Assembly: GCA_021604505.1 (NCBI GenBank)
Contig: BQJC01000002.1
Span: 372,001 to 436,000, forward strand
DNA: 64,000 bases
Origin: Nitrospinaceae bacterium
Lineage (GTDB): Bacteria; Nitrospinota; Nitrospinia; Nitrospinales; VA-1
Reading direction: 5' to 3'
This document shows, in pieces, positions 47,971 to 57,175 of the stretch. Below the pieces are notes generated by a model. It worked only from the letters and a program-made list of their open reading frames with translations, was not told the origin of the DNA and did no database searches. The number at the start of each line of letters is the position of its first letter. Within the stretch, counting starts at the first letter, position 1. Position numbers and translations under genes: made by a program.

Positions 47971-48894
47971 ATGAATCCACCGACCGCGCAAGCGCAAACG
48001 AAACGTTACACCTGCCCGTCCTGCAAAGACAAGGGTTTTACCCTGAGCAACCTGAATGGCCGGGTGCAGGTAGACGCATGCAGTTGTTTTCATTGCGCCA
48101 AGTGCGATGGAGAAGGCCGCATTTTTCAGGAGAATGAAAAGGGAATCTCATATCTTGCCGCTTGTGACTGCACTCTTCTCAAAAAGCGGTTTCGTATTCT
48201 GGAGGATGCGGGCATTCCCGGAAAGTTTGTGCATGCGGATTTCGATTCGTTCATCAAACACCATCAAACCCAGGGCAGGGCCAAACGGGTAGCCATGGAT
48301 TTCGTCCAGGATTTTTTGAAAGCCAAAAATAATTTAAGCCGCGGCATGATTTTTATGGGAGCCCCAGGCCTCGGAAAAACCCATTTGGCGGTTGCTGTCA
48401 TCAAGGCCCTCACGTTGGAACAGGGAATCGACTGCCGGTTTGTCGATTTTTTCCAGCTCCTGTCCGATATTCGCCACGGATTCTCGGAGGATATGTCCGA
48501 TCAGGCATTTATTAAGCCTTACCAGCAAGCCCGTGTTCTGGTGATCGATGAATTGGCGAAAGGGAGAAATACGGAGTGGGAATTAACGGTGCTCGATCAA
48601 TTGATATCCAACCGTTACAACGCCGCCGACAAGGTGACTATTTTCACCACCAATTATTCGGTCGAATCCAAAATCGCCAAGGAAGTTTATTCTGGAGAAA
48701 TGGAAGACCAAAACGACCGTAAAGAAAAATCGGTAAAAAACTATGCGGATGGTTACATGCGTGAAAGCCTGCAGGAAAAAATCGGCGCGAGAATATACTC
48801 CCGCCTGGCTGAGATGTGCAAATTCGTGATGATCCAGGGCCAGGACCTTCGTCAAAAAGGGATGGCTGTTCCGCATCGTTACCCCCGCCCGTAA
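47971..48894 (+). CDS. DnaC/IstB-like AAA+ ATPase with zinc motifs
   Basis: 307 residues from the ATG at 47971. The N-terminus has four Cys pairs (C15/C18, C37/C39, C42/C45, C65/C67), like the zinc region of helicase loaders or DnaJ. The AAA+ domain has G-A-P-G-L-G-K-T-H (130-138) and V-L-V-I-D-E-L. This is the fold of DnaC helicase loaders and IstB. It may be a host primosome loader or a phage remnant with the next gene. Confidence 0.85.
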   Translation: MNPPTAQAQTKRYTCPSCKDKGFTLSNLNGRVQVDACSCFHCAKCDGEGRIFQENEKGISYLAACDCTLLKKRFRILEDAGIPGKFVHADFDSFIKHHQTQGRAKRVAMDFVQDFLKAKNNLSRGMIFMGAPGLGKTHLAVAVIKALTLEQGIDCRFVDFFQLLSDIRHGFSEDMSDQAFIKPYQQARVLVIDELAKGRNTEWELTVLDQLISNRYNAADKVTIFTTNYSVESKIAKEVYSGEMEDQNDRKEKSVKNYADGYMRESLQEKIGARIYSRLAEMCKFVMIQGQDLRQKGMAVPHRYPRP

Positions 48895-48976
48895 CGAAAA
48901 GATTTTTCTCTCCTTGCAAATATTCCCTGGCCAGCCCGTCCTTCGGAGCCTATATTCCGGGCAAGGAGGGGGTGTC

Positions 48977-49429
48977 ATGCCGACAAAAAGTCAACTTGCC
49001 AGGGTGCACATCGCCAAAAGAGACCTGAAGCTTTCCGACGCTCTGTACCGGGATTTTCTGGAGCTCTGGTTCAACAAGCGTTCGGCAAAAAATCTCGCAC
49101 CGGGAGAGATTGAGGAGCTGTTGACTCACTTCAAGGGGCTGGGATGGGGGCAGATTCGATCGGGCACGGCAGGCCCCCCATTAGCGAGTCCGGCCCAACT
49201 CCACAAGATTACTTCCCTTTGGATGACCGGACCCGGAATACGGACCAAGACCCCTGCCGCTCTTCGCCATTTTTTGGCGCACCATTTTCATGTTGAGAGT
49301 CTGGCAGAGGTGAAGGCTTCTCAGGTGTCGCCGATTTTAGGAGCGATTCGTAAAGTCGCCGGGTCTTCCTCGCCTCAAAGGAAACCCAATAAAACCAACC
49401 GCCAGGATCAAAAACCGCTGCCGCTTTAG
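48977..49429 (+). CDS. GemA-like protein (DUF1018)
   Basis: 150 residues from the ATG at 48977, preceded by AAGGAGG. The first ~60 residues (I-A-K-R-D-L-K-L-S-D-A-L-Y-R-D-F-L) match the phage Mu GemA/DUF1018 pattern. A Lys/Asn/Gln-rich tail follows. GemA modifies host gene expression in Mu. It lies after the DnaC-like gene, as both occur in Mu-type early regions. Confidence 0.7.
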   Translation: MPTKSQLARVHIAKRDLKLSDALYRDFLELWFNKRSAKNLAPGEIEELLTHFKGLGWGQIRSGTAGPPLASPAQLHKITSLWMTGPGIRTKTPAALRHFLAHHFHVESLAEVKASQVSPILGAIRKVAGSSSPQRKPNKTNRQDQKPLPL

Positions 49430-49648
49430 GTTCCGCTCGAAACGGTTGGGTTCTTAGAAATGGGGTTGAAGAAATTTTCTGGCGGGAATATTTTTAAGAG
49501 GGGCACGCGGGGGGTTGCCGAAACGGCTTCCCCCCGCGTTTCTTTCAGGGAAAATTCGATGTTTCCAACTCAACCTTTGGTGGAGGATTAGGAGTCAGGC
49601 AATCAAAACAATCTCCCTGAAAAAATTTAGTAAACAGCGCTCACGGTG

Positions 49649-49867
49649 TCATACTTCGGAGTAATAAAAGTCCTCGTAGTCCATCGTTTGATCTTTTTTG
49701 GCTTCAGTCTTTCTTTGAGTTTTCCGGTCATTTTCTTTTGGTTTTTGATTTTTCTTTTTAATGCCCTGGTCGAAAAAATCACCCCAATACCGCTGGCTCA
49801 ATGACTTTGGCGTAAGGACTTTTTTCACCTTTCCCTTGGCGCTTATAACTTTTACTGGATAAAACAT
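49649..49867 (-). CDS. Small conserved basic protein
   Basis: 72 residues from the ATG at 49867, with GGAG nine bases before. The start M-F-Y-P-V-K-V and G-K-V-K-K-V-L-T-P-K-S-L-S-Q-R-Y-W look like a conserved short family I have seen without a known function. The tail is Lys/Glu-rich with Tyr clusters. Longer start at 49885 is less likely. Confidence 0.55.
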   Translation of the reverse strand: MFYPVKVISAKGKVKKVLTPKSLSQRYWGDFFDQGIKKKNQKPKENDRKTQRKTEAKKDQTMDYEDFYYSEV

Positions 49868-50045
49868 ACGATCTTTCTCCGTCATCCTGCTTGAGCCTGA
49901 TTGCCGGATAAAATCCTTGAGAGCGGTGAAATGCTCCTTTGGTTTTTAAGATCCTATGGGGTATCATTGAAGAAAATTCATTCCGGTCGCATTGCAACTG
50001 GAAACCACTGGTAACCGGCAAGAATCCCATAAGTCTTCGGCAACG

Positions 50046-50105
50046 AGGATCCTCAAGTTTCTTAATAATGTAAAACCCTCTATTATTAAGATGTCTGAGA
50101 ATCCT
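50046..50105. repeat. Long imperfect inverted repeat
   Basis: AGGATCCTCA...TCTTAATAAT (50046-50069) matches the reverse complement of 50082-50105 at 19 of 24 positions. The inner ten bases pair perfectly (50060-50069 with 50082-50091) around a 12-base loop. There is no T run. It lies just upstream of the lipoprotein gene and may be a leader structure or a remnant of a miniature element. Confidence 0.6.
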
Positions 50106-50154
50106 TTTGGTTTCTTGTTTGCGGGTCACCTTCCTCAGCATCTGGAGAAACCAA

Positions 50155-50973
50155 TTGAAAAATCGCATATTATTACTTTTAATGGCGGGGGTCCTTTTTA
50201 ATTCCGCCTGCGAGAAAAAGCTCAAGGAACATCCCCTGCCTGAAAGCCTGAAACAAAAAATCATCAAACAAAGTGATCCTGCTGTAAAAGCCAAAGAAAT
50301 TTCCGGCACGATCACCGTTGATCAACAATATGCAAACTCTATTCCAAATAACGCCAGACTGTTCATCATTGCCCGTCCCGAGGGAGTTTCAGGGGGGCCT
50401 CCCCTGGCCGTCAAGCGCCACAGTTTGGTGGAGTTCCCTTTCAATTACACTATCGGCCCTTCCGATGTAATGCTTGAGGGAAATCCCTTCGAAGGGGCCA
50501 TTGCCTTAAAGGTTCGAATCGATCAGGACGGTAATGCCCAGGCCAGCCCGGGCGATATCGAGGGCGAAACACTGAGCGAGGCCGGTGCAAAACAAGTGGA
50601 CATCGTGTTGAACAAAATAATTGCCCCTGGAAAAAATTCCGTCAGCGGAACTTTGCGCATCGATCCAAAATTAGCGAAAAATTTGCCGGATACCTGGAAA
50701 TTATTTCTCTTTGCGCGACCCCAGGGCGCAACCGCGGGACCGCCTTTAGCCGTCAAACTTCTGGATTCGGTCCAGTTTCCGTACCCGTTCACTCTCGGTC
50801 AGGAAAACGTCATGATGCCGGGCTCAGTTTTTGAAGGCGAGATGACGTTGATCGCGCGCATCGATCACGATGGCGACGCGCGTTCCAGCCCCGACGATCT
50901 GGCGGGAGTGACAACCGTCACCGCGGGGGATCAACAGGTGGAGATTGTTATTGACCGGAGGGTTGGGGGTTAA
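50155..50973 (+). CDS. Lipoprotein with two CcmI-C-terminal-like repeats
   Basis: 272 residues from a TTG with GGAG eight bases upstream; a longer ATG start at 50107 lacks a good signal. The lipobox is S-A-C, with Asn at -3, which is unusual. Two copies of a ~110-residue domain follow (I-S-G-T-I-T-V-D / V-S-G-T-L-R-I-D, each with L-F-I-I-A-R-P or L-F-L-F-A-R-P and G-G-P-P-L-A-V-K or A-G-P-P-L-A-V-K). This resembles the C-terminal domain of CcmI/CycH. Role in cytochrome c assembly is possible but not shown. It overlaps the lnt 3' end by 26 bases (convergent). Confidence 0.75.
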   Translation: MKNRILLLLMAGVLFNSACEKKLKEHPLPESLKQKIIKQSDPAVKAKEISGTITVDQQYANSIPNNARLFIIARPEGVSGGPPLAVKRHSLVEFPFNYTIGPSDVMLEGNPFEGAIALKVRIDQDGNAQASPGDIEGETLSEAGAKQVDIVLNKIIAPGKNSVSGTLRIDPKLAKNLPDTWKLFLFARPQGATAGPPLAVKLLDSVQFPYPFTLGQENVMMPGSVFEGEMTLIARIDHDGDARSSPDDLAGVTTVTAGDQQVEIVIDRRVGG

Positions 50974-52537
50974 AAACCTTCTTCCTGTTTGAAAGCCAGA
51001 TCCACAAAGCAAAAACCCCCGTCAGCAAAAGGCACGCCTGGCTGAACAGGTCGCCGTTTTGGGCATAAAAGGTTTTTCCTTGACGGTTGGGATGGATTTC
51101 GCTGATGACGATCTCTTCTTCAAACAGTTCGGTGGTTTGCCTGAGGGCTCCTGTCGGGTCGATGGTGCCGGTGATTCCGGTATTGGCGGCCCGCACGATG
51201 GGAACGCGGTTTTCCACGGCGCGCAGTGCGGCCATGTCCATGTGCTGATAAGAAGCGGCGCTTCTGCCAAACCAGGCGTCGTTGGTGATGTTCACCAGAA
51301 ATTGTGCACCGCGGTTGACCGGTTGCCGGACCAGATCGGGAAAGGTGATTTCATAGCAAATGGAAATGGCCAGTTTGTGACCGTTGAGGTCAAACACCCT
51401 GGCCTCTGTTCCCCGGCCAAAGTCGCCGATACCTTCCACCATTTTGTGGACGAACCACAATATTTCTTTAAAGGGGACGAATTCTCCAAAAGGCACGAGG
51501 TGGATTTTATCGTAGCGCCCCAGAGTCTCCCCGGACGTGTCGATTAAAAAAGCGCTGTTGAACTGGACCCGTTCCTGATTCCTCACTTCCAGATAAGGAC
51601 TGCCCAGCAATAAAGGTGTTTTTGTCGTTTTTACGATTTCTTTAATAAGTTCGGAATTGGCTTTGTCGAGAGAGTAATAAAACGGAATGGCAGCCTCCGG
51701 CCATACGATGAGGTCAGGTTTAGACTGGGCGGCTTTCAGACTGAGCGTTCGATAAGTTTCCATCACCTGGCCTTGAAAGAGCGGGTTCCATTTTAAGTGT
51801 TGCTCGATGTTTCCCTGGGCCAGCCCAACTTTAACGGATTTTCCTTTTTTGGAATCGCTTTCCCAATTATTAAGCGCCATTTGCCCATAGCCGATCCAAA
51901 GGGCCAGCACCAGCCCGGAAACCCCTAAAGCAATCGCGGCTTGTTTTTTTCCCGCCGCTGATCCCTTGCGTTTTAACCATTTGTTCAATGCATAAAACAG
52001 ACTGGCGTTGATGAATACAATCAACGAGGAGATGCCATAAACCCCTGTGATTTCTGCCATTTGAATCACCGGAAGACTCCCCGCCTGAGAGTAGCCGAGC
52101 CCCAGCCAGGAAAAACCATATTTTGAGTGCGTGGACCGAAGATATTCCAAAGAAGTCCAGAGTCCGGGAGCGAGAAAAAGCACCGATAAAGGGTTTCCCT
52201 GGCTCCATTTTTTGACCAGATAACAAAACAGCGCCAGATAAAGGCTCAGGTAAGCGGCCAAAAGCATTAAAATCAGGTAACTGACGACCATCGGCAGGTT
52301 TCCGTAATTGACGATGGTGTTGGTGACCCATCGCAACCCGAAACCGTAGAAGAGCATTCCGGTCCAAAACCCGAACAGGGTGGCTCTTGTCAGTGATTGG
52401 TCCTGGATGAGAAAAAATAGGGGAATTAAAGAAAACCAGGCAAGGATTTCCAGATCAAACTGTGGAAAAATAAGGATCAGCAAAAGGCCGCTTGCGGTTG
52501 ATAGTATCCAGGGCCGCTTGCCGCTAATTGTTTGCAC
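50948..52537 (-). CDS. lnt: Apolipoprotein N-acyltransferase
   Basis: 529 residues. An N-terminal multi-TM region is followed by the nitrilase fold. The catalytic triad is visible: Glu in W-P-E-A-A-I, Lys in K-I-H-L-V-P-F-G-E, and Cys in S-I-C-Y-E-I-T-F-P. It adds the third acyl chain to lipoproteins in the inner membrane. It is divergent from the BFD-like gene. Confidence 0.95.
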   Translation of the reverse strand: MQTISGKRPWILSTASGLLLILIFPQFDLEILAWFSLIPLFFLIQDQSLTRATLFGFWTGMLFYGFGLRWVTNTIVNYGNLPMVVSYLILMLLAAYLSLYLALFCYLVKKWSQGNPLSVLFLAPGLWTSLEYLRSTHSKYGFSWLGLGYSQAGSLPVIQMAEITGVYGISSLIVFINASLFYALNKWLKRKGSAAGKKQAAIALGVSGLVLALWIGYGQMALNNWESDSKKGKSVKVGLAQGNIEQHLKWNPLFQGQVMETYRTLSLKAAQSKPDLIVWPEAAIPFYYSLDKANSELIKEIVKTTKTPLLLGSPYLEVRNQERVQFNSAFLIDTSGETLGRYDKIHLVPFGEFVPFKEILWFVHKMVEGIGDFGRGTEARVFDLNGHKLAISICYEITFPDLVRQPVNRGAQFLVNITNDAWFGRSAASYQHMDMAALRAVENRVPIVRAANTGITGTIDPTGALRQTTELFEEEIVISEIHPNRQGKTFYAQNGDLFSQACLLLTGVFALWIWLSNRKKVFNPQPSGQ

Positions 52538-52554
52538 TGGGTTTTTCCTCGAAC

Positions 52555-52845
52555 ATGGGGTATAGTGGTAGGGTTGACATTGTTAAAAAAAACGAGTCCA
52601 TTGTTTTGAGTTCGCAGAAAGAATTGATCGACAGCTTTAAAAAGGTTTGCATTTGCCGAAATGTGAAGGCCGGAACCATCATGACCGCCCTCAGGCAGGG
52701 GACCTTGTCTTTTGAAGCGCTTAGGCGAAAAATTGGTGTCGGAACCGGGAATTGCAAGGCGAAAAGATGCCGAACTCCCATCGAAAAACGGATAAAAGAT
52801 TATAAAAACAGTCAGAAACAAGAACTCGAAAAGCCCGCCGTCTGA
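52555..52845 (+). CDS. BFD-like [2Fe-2S] protein
   Basis: 96 residues from the ATG at 52555; a TTG at 52528 would run into lnt. The cluster ligands are C-I-C in V-C-I-C-R-N-V and C-x4-C in G-N-C-K-A-K-R-C. The T-A-L-R-Q-G-T-L and G-V-G-T-G-N-C context matches BFD domains of amino-acid oxidases. It stands alone with no oxidoreductase neighbour. Confidence 0.75.
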   Translation: MGYSGRVDIVKKNESIVLSSQKELIDSFKKVCICRNVKAGTIMTALRQGTLSFEALRRKIGVGTGNCKAKRCRTPIEKRIKDYKNSQKQELEKPAV

Positions 52846-52987
52846 GCTTATTTGTGTTCGAGTGCTTAATTGAACCCCTTCCCCACGGCCTTACCTTTCT
52901 GTTTTAGAGTTTCCTTAGCCGGGAAAACCCCCTAAAGTTTTATTATAACCCGTTAAAAAAGAGAAGAAAAAGAAGGCGTTTAAGCAG

Positions 52988-54181
52988 TTATTGCAGAGAA
53001 GCCACTGCTTTAGCGATGCGGTCCACTCCCTGGCGAATAATTTCCTGCGTGTTGGCGAATGACAGCCGCACATTGCTGTCGGCCCCGAAGGCGATCCCCG
53101 GAACCAGTGCCACCTTCGCTTCCTTGAGCAGGAATTTAGAAAATTCGACGGACCCTCCGATAGGTTGCCCTTGGTAACGTTTTCCATAAAATACTGAAAA
53201 ATCCGGAAACGTGTAAAATGACCCCACCGGACGATAGCAAGTCACTCCGTCTATGTTTGCCAGCAGTTTTAAAAGAAGATCCCGCCGCACATTAAATTCC
53301 TTCACCATTTCTGCGATGGCTTCCTGTGGGCCGGTGAGAGCCTCGACACTTGCCGCTTGCGAAATAGATGCTGGGTTGGACGTGCTTTGGCTTTGAATTT
53401 TATTGACTTGCGCAGCGATTTCACGGTTTGCGGCCAGATAGCCGATCCGCCAACCCGTCATGGCGTAGCATTTGGACATGCCGTTGATGACCACGCAATT
53501 CTCCTGAATCTCTTTGCCAAGAGAAGCGATGCTGACATGCTCGAACTTGTCAAACACGATTTTTTCATAGATTTCATCGGCAATGACAAGCAACTTGTGC
53601 TTTAAGGCGCACTCGGCGATGGCTTCCAATTCCTTTTTACTGTAGGCGGACCCCGTCGGGTTGGAGGGACTGTTGATAATGAGGGCGCGGGTGCTGGGGG
53701 TGACCGCCTGGTCGATTTGTTGCGGGGTGATTTTGAATTCGTTTTGCGCCGTCGTGTCAACGATCACCGGGGTGGCGTCTGCCAGTCGAACCATTTCCGG
53801 GTAGGACAGCCAGTAGGGAGCCGGTATCAGGATTTCATCGCCTTTATCCCACAGCGCTTGCGCTAAATTGTAGAAGGAATGTTTGGCCCCGCACGAAACC
53901 ACAATTTGATCTCGCTGATAATCCAAGCCGTTATCCTGCTTGAATTTATGAACAACGGCATCCTTCAATTCATTGGTGCCGCTGACGGGGGTATAGTGAG
54001 TCTGATTATTTTGAATGGCCCGGATGCCAGCCTGTTTGACATTTTCAGGGGTGTTAAAATCTGGTTCCCCGGCGCCGAAACTGATGACGTCTTCGCCTTT
54101 GGCCTTCAGTTCATTGGCCAGGGCGGTGATTTCCAAGGTCAGGGAAGATTGGACCGACTGTATGCGTTGGGAAAATTTCAT
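52988..54181 (-). CDS. Aspartate aminotransferase (class I PLP enzyme)
   Basis: 397 residues. The N-terminus has F-G-A-G-E-P-D-F-N-T-P. The PLP site is N-G-M-S-K-C-Y-A-M-T-G-W-R-I-G-Y, with the Schiff-base Lys, and N-S-P-S-N-P-T-G is present. It transfers amino groups between aspartate and 2-oxoglutarate. Its start overlaps the coaD stop (ATGA). Confidence 0.93.
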   Translation of the reverse strand: MKFSQRIQSVQSSLTLEITALANELKAKGEDVISFGAGEPDFNTPENVKQAGIRAIQNNQTHYTPVSGTNELKDAVVHKFKQDNGLDYQRDQIVVSCGAKHSFYNLAQALWDKGDEILIPAPYWLSYPEMVRLADATPVIVDTTAQNEFKITPQQIDQAVTPSTRALIINSPSNPTGSAYSKKELEAIAECALKHKLLVIADEIYEKIVFDKFEHVSIASLGKEIQENCVVINGMSKCYAMTGWRIGYLAANREIAAQVNKIQSQSTSNPASISQAASVEALTGPQEAIAEMVKEFNVRRDLLLKLLANIDGVTCYRPVGSFYTFPDFSVFYGKRYQGQPIGGSVEFSKFLLKEAKVALVPGIAFGADSNVRLSFANTQEIIRQGVDRIAKAVASLQ

Positions 54182-54660
54182 TTTGTATTTATTTTTTGAA
54201 ATCCGCGGGTGACGCTTTCTGGAACCAGGTTGGAGATATTTCCTCCATGACTGGCGATCTCCTTGACCAGATTGGAGCTCAGAAAAGAGAATTCCTGGCT
54301 GGGGATCATGAATAACGTCTCGATGGTCTCATCGAGGGTTCGGTTCATCAATCCCATTTGCAACTCAAACTCAAAATCCGAAACTGCCCGCAGTCCTTTG
54401 ATAATGACGGTGGCATTTTTCGATTGGACAAAGCTGGTCAAAAGGCAGTCGAACGGAACCACCTCAAGATTGCCAAGTTCTTGGGTGGCCGACTCAATAA
54501 AATCCACCCGCATTTCGTGTGGAAACAGGGGAGATTTTTTGGGATTCAGGGCGACTGCTACGATCAGATGGTCAAAAATTTTGACCGCCCGATTCATGAT
54601 GTCTAAATGACCGTGGGTGACCGGGTCGAACGTTCCAGGATAAATGGCGATCCGTTTCAT
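54178..54660 (-). CDS. coaD: Phosphopantetheine adenylyltransferase
   Basis: 160 residues. P-G-T-F-D-P-V-T-H-G-H-L-D near the N-terminus and S-S-N-L-V-K-E-I-A near the end are the family signatures. It makes dephospho-CoA from 4'-phosphopantetheine. It overlaps the aminotransferase. Confidence 0.97.
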   Translation of the reverse strand: MKRIAIYPGTFDPVTHGHLDIMNRAVKIFDHLIVAVALNPKKSPLFPHEMRVDFIESATQELGNLEVVPFDCLLTSFVQSKNATVIIKGLRAVSDFEFELQMGLMNRTLDETIETLFMIPSQEFSFLSSNLVKEIASHGGNISNLVPESVTRGFQKINTK

Positions 54661-54834
54661 TTAACGATTTTTGCATTGTGGGAAAAACGCTGAAAATTAT
54701 ATCTCTTATTTGGTTTTTCTCAAGCTAAAAGTCAGGAGAAGGCCCCATTGCTGGAATTAAAAAACAACAACCAGGCGCTTTAAGGCGGAGCGCACTCAAG
54801 GTTGCGTTTTTTTGCTGAATTGACCGTTGCAATC

Positions 54835-54870
54835 AACCCAGGGATGAACCGATATAGGCTCCCCTGGGTT
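54835..54870. terminator. Hairpin after the rhodanese gene
   Basis: AACCCAGGG (54835-54843) and CCCTGGGTT (54862-54870) form a 9-bp stem with an 18-base loop; TTTTT follows on the plus strand. The neighbouring genes run on the minus strand, where no T run follows, so a terminator role is tentative. Confidence 0.35.
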
Positions 54871-54888
54871 TTTCGATGTCCGAACTAA

Positions 54889-55206
54889 TCAGGTTTCGAG
54901 AGGCCATCCTTTTTCCCGCCAGCGTTGCATGCCCCCATCTCCCACGCAAACAATATTACTCAACCCGGAATTATTGAGGACTTGCGAGGCCATTTTTGCC
55001 CGCCCACCCATCTTGCAGTGGACATAAACCGTTTCGTAATTTTTCAGTTCATCGACGATGGACCCCACTTCCTCATGCGGCGTGTTTTGCGCCCCCTTAA
55101 TATGTCCTTCATTAAATTCTTCGGGTGACCGGACATCCAGGATCAAATGTTTTTCATTCAATTGATCCAGGCGATCGTGTAGTTCATCAATATTTATCTG
55201 TTCCAT
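54889..55206 (-). CDS. Single-domain rhodanese-like protein
   Basis: 105 residues. L-D-V-R-S-P-E-E-F-N-E-G-H-I and the active-site loop V-H-C-K-M-G-G-R-A give a rhodanese domain with the catalytic Cys. It may move sulfur or act in thiosulfate or persulfide handling. No partner gene is adjacent. Confidence 0.92.
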   Translation of the reverse strand: MEQINIDELHDRLDQLNEKHLILDVRSPEEFNEGHIKGAQNTPHEEVGSIVDELKNYETVYVHCKMGGRAKMASQVLNNSGLSNIVCVGDGGMQRWREKGWPLET

Positions 55207-55522
55207 TCTAAACCTCAGAAAAATGTTGTGTGCCCCGGAGGCATATTAAAATTTCGGTTTTTGGATTATAGCATGGCCTAAATAGATTCAGGATCGGGCA
55301 AATTTAATAAAAGCCGGTTTTCTGCAAAACTCAATGGGAATAAACTGCCGATAACTATCAATAGGTTAGGAAAATTTTTCTTCCGCAACGTAAAAAACAT
55401 CCCCAGGTGAATTAGGGCGTATCCCTCGTCCTGCAGGGCTTTTGAGGTGTTGGCAAGACGGCATTCAAGCTTTGGTACAAATATTGCTCGAACAGGAAAG
55501 AGTAAATAAATGAGGGCATTGG
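55207..55522. other. Gene-free region between rhodanese and flgF
   Basis: About 315 bases. It includes the sigma-54 promoter at 55473-55488. I see no other gene or RNA. Confidence 0.6.
55473..55488 (+). promoter_or_regulatory. Sigma-54 promoter of the flgF operon
   Basis: TGGTACAAATATTGCT fits the sigma-54 consensus TGGYAYR-N4-TTGCW, with GG and GC separated by ten bases. Transcription should start near 55499, about 24 bases before flgF. Confidence 0.78.
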
Positions 55523-56317
55523 ATGCATGAAGGAATATACATAGCGGCCTCCGGGGCATTTAAGCAGGAGCGCAAGCTGGATGTCATCGCCAACAACCTG
55601 GCCAATTTGGGAAATTCGGGCTTCAAGAGAGACGGTTTAGCGTTCAGGGAAATGATTCCCCCGTTCAACTCCAACGCCCAGTTGACGGCAGGTTTGAACC
55701 CGGCCCAGGGTTCGTTTCCATCCGACATCCGGGTGTCTTATGTCGGAGTCAACGATCTTTATACGGACACTTCCAATGGCACCTTGCGGCCCACGGGAAA
55801 CGCCCTCGATGTGGGTCTGGATGGTGACGGGTTCTTCGTCGTGGACACGCCTCAGGGGCAGCGCTACACCCGCAACGGAAATTTCAAATTGTCGCCGGAT
55901 GGAAGCCTCGTGACACAGGAAGGCCACCAGGTGATCGGCAATGACAACCTCCCCATAAAAATAGATCTGACCGCAGGCGGCAGAATATCGATCGACGCGT
56001 CTGGCGGAATTTCCCTGGGCGATGGTTTGCAAAATATTCCCGTTGGGAATTTCAAACTGGTGAACTTTGAGGATCCGACGAAACTGAAAAAACAGGGAGA
56101 CGGTTTGTTGAAACTTGAAGGCGCCGGAGCGGGAGAAAAACCACCGGGCAACTTGCGGGTGCAACAAGGATTTCTCGAAGCTTCAAATGTGAACGCGATT
56201 GAGGAAATGACCAATATGATCGTCACGCTCCGGGCCTTTGAGGCCTACCAGAAAGTTATTCAATCCATTGACCAGGCGGACGATCAGGCGGTAAATACCA
56301 TTGGCCGCGTGGCTTAG
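55523..56317 (+). CDS. flgF: Flagellar proximal rod protein FlgF
   Basis: 264 residues. N-terminus I-Y-I-A-A-S-G-A-F-K-Q-E-R and A-N-N-L-A-N; C-terminus A-S-N-V-N-A-I-E-E-M-T-N-M-I and L-R-A-F-E-A-Y-Q-K. This is the FlgF version of the FlgE/F/G pattern. It is exported to build the rod and precedes flgG. Confidence 0.92.
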   Translation: MHEGIYIAASGAFKQERKLDVIANNLANLGNSGFKRDGLAFREMIPPFNSNAQLTAGLNPAQGSFPSDIRVSYVGVNDLYTDTSNGTLRPTGNALDVGLDGDGFFVVDTPQGQRYTRNGNFKLSPDGSLVTQEGHQVIGNDNLPIKIDLTAGGRISIDASGGISLGDGLQNIPVGNFKLVNFEDPTKLKKQGDGLLKLEGAGAGEKPPGNLRVQQGFLEASNVNAIEEMTNMIVTLRAFEAYQKVIQSIDQADDQAVNTIGRVA

Positions 56318-56371
56318 GGTTGAGTTTGTCTTGCCCATATTGGCATTAATGATTAGAAAGGGAAAGCATAG

Positions 56372-57160
56372 ATGATCCGTTCTTTATACACAGCGGCAAC
56401 CGGCATGAACGCCCAGGAGTTGAACGTCAGCGTGATCTCCAACAACCTCGCCAACGTGAACACCGTGGGTTACAAAAGAAGCCGACCGGAGTTTCAGGAC
56501 CTTCTCTATCAGAACCTCCGCCTGGTGGGAACGCTGTCAGAAAACGGCAACCAGGTGCCCACCGGGGCGCAGTTGGGTTTGGGAACGAAAACCTCGGCGA
56601 TCCAAAAGATTTTCCTGCAGGGGGATTTCGCGCAAACGCAGAACACCCTCGACATGGCGATTCAGGGGAGAGGCTTTTTTCAAGTCGCGCAAGCGGATGG
56701 AACCATCGCTTACACCCGGTCGGGTTCCTTCAAGCTGGATAATTCCGGGCAGATCGTGACGGCGGATGGCCTGACCATGGAGCCGGCCATCACCGTGCCT
56801 CCGGATGCCATAACGATTTCCATCGACCCTCAGGGCAGTGTTGCCGCGACTCAGCCGGGAGCCACGGCCCCTACGGTTTTAGGAACCATACAAACCGCCA
56901 CGTTTCAAAATGAAGCCGGTTTGCAATCGATAGGTTCTAATCTTTTTGTGGAAACCGACGCTTCGGGGGCCGCCGCAGTAGGCAACCCCGGAGTCGATGA
57001 CCGCGGGACCCTGCAACAGGGCTTTGTTGAGCTATCCAACGTGAGCGTCGTGGAAGAGCTGGTCAGTCTCATTTCAGCACAACGGGCTTATGAGGTCAAT
57101 TCCAGGACGGTGCAAACATCGGATGAAATGCTGCAAATTGCCAATCAAATGAAACGTTAA
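56372..57160 (+). CDS. flgG: Flagellar distal rod protein FlgG
   Basis: 262 residues, the conserved FlgG size. A-A-T-G-M-N-A-Q-E and N-T-V-G-Y-K-R-S at the N-terminus, and L-I-S-A-Q-R-A-Y-E-V-N-S-R-T at the C-terminus. It forms the distal rod. Confidence 0.95.
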   Translation: MIRSLYTAATGMNAQELNVSVISNNLANVNTVGYKRSRPEFQDLLYQNLRLVGTLSENGNQVPTGAQLGLGTKTSAIQKIFLQGDFAQTQNTLDMAIQGRGFFQVAQADGTIAYTRSGSFKLDNSGQIVTADGLTMEPAITVPPDAITISIDPQGSVAATQPGATAPTVLGTIQTATFQNEAGLQSIGSNLFVETDASGAAAVGNPGVDDRGTLQQGFVELSNVSVVEELVSLISAQRAYEVNSRTVQTSDEMLQIANQMKR

Positions 57161-57175
57161 CCCCCTAGACCTTTT

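Noticed and set aside
49779-50315. 178-codon minus-strand open frame
   Set aside because: It overlaps two better-supported genes, has no ribosome-binding site at its long start and a composition like shadow frames.
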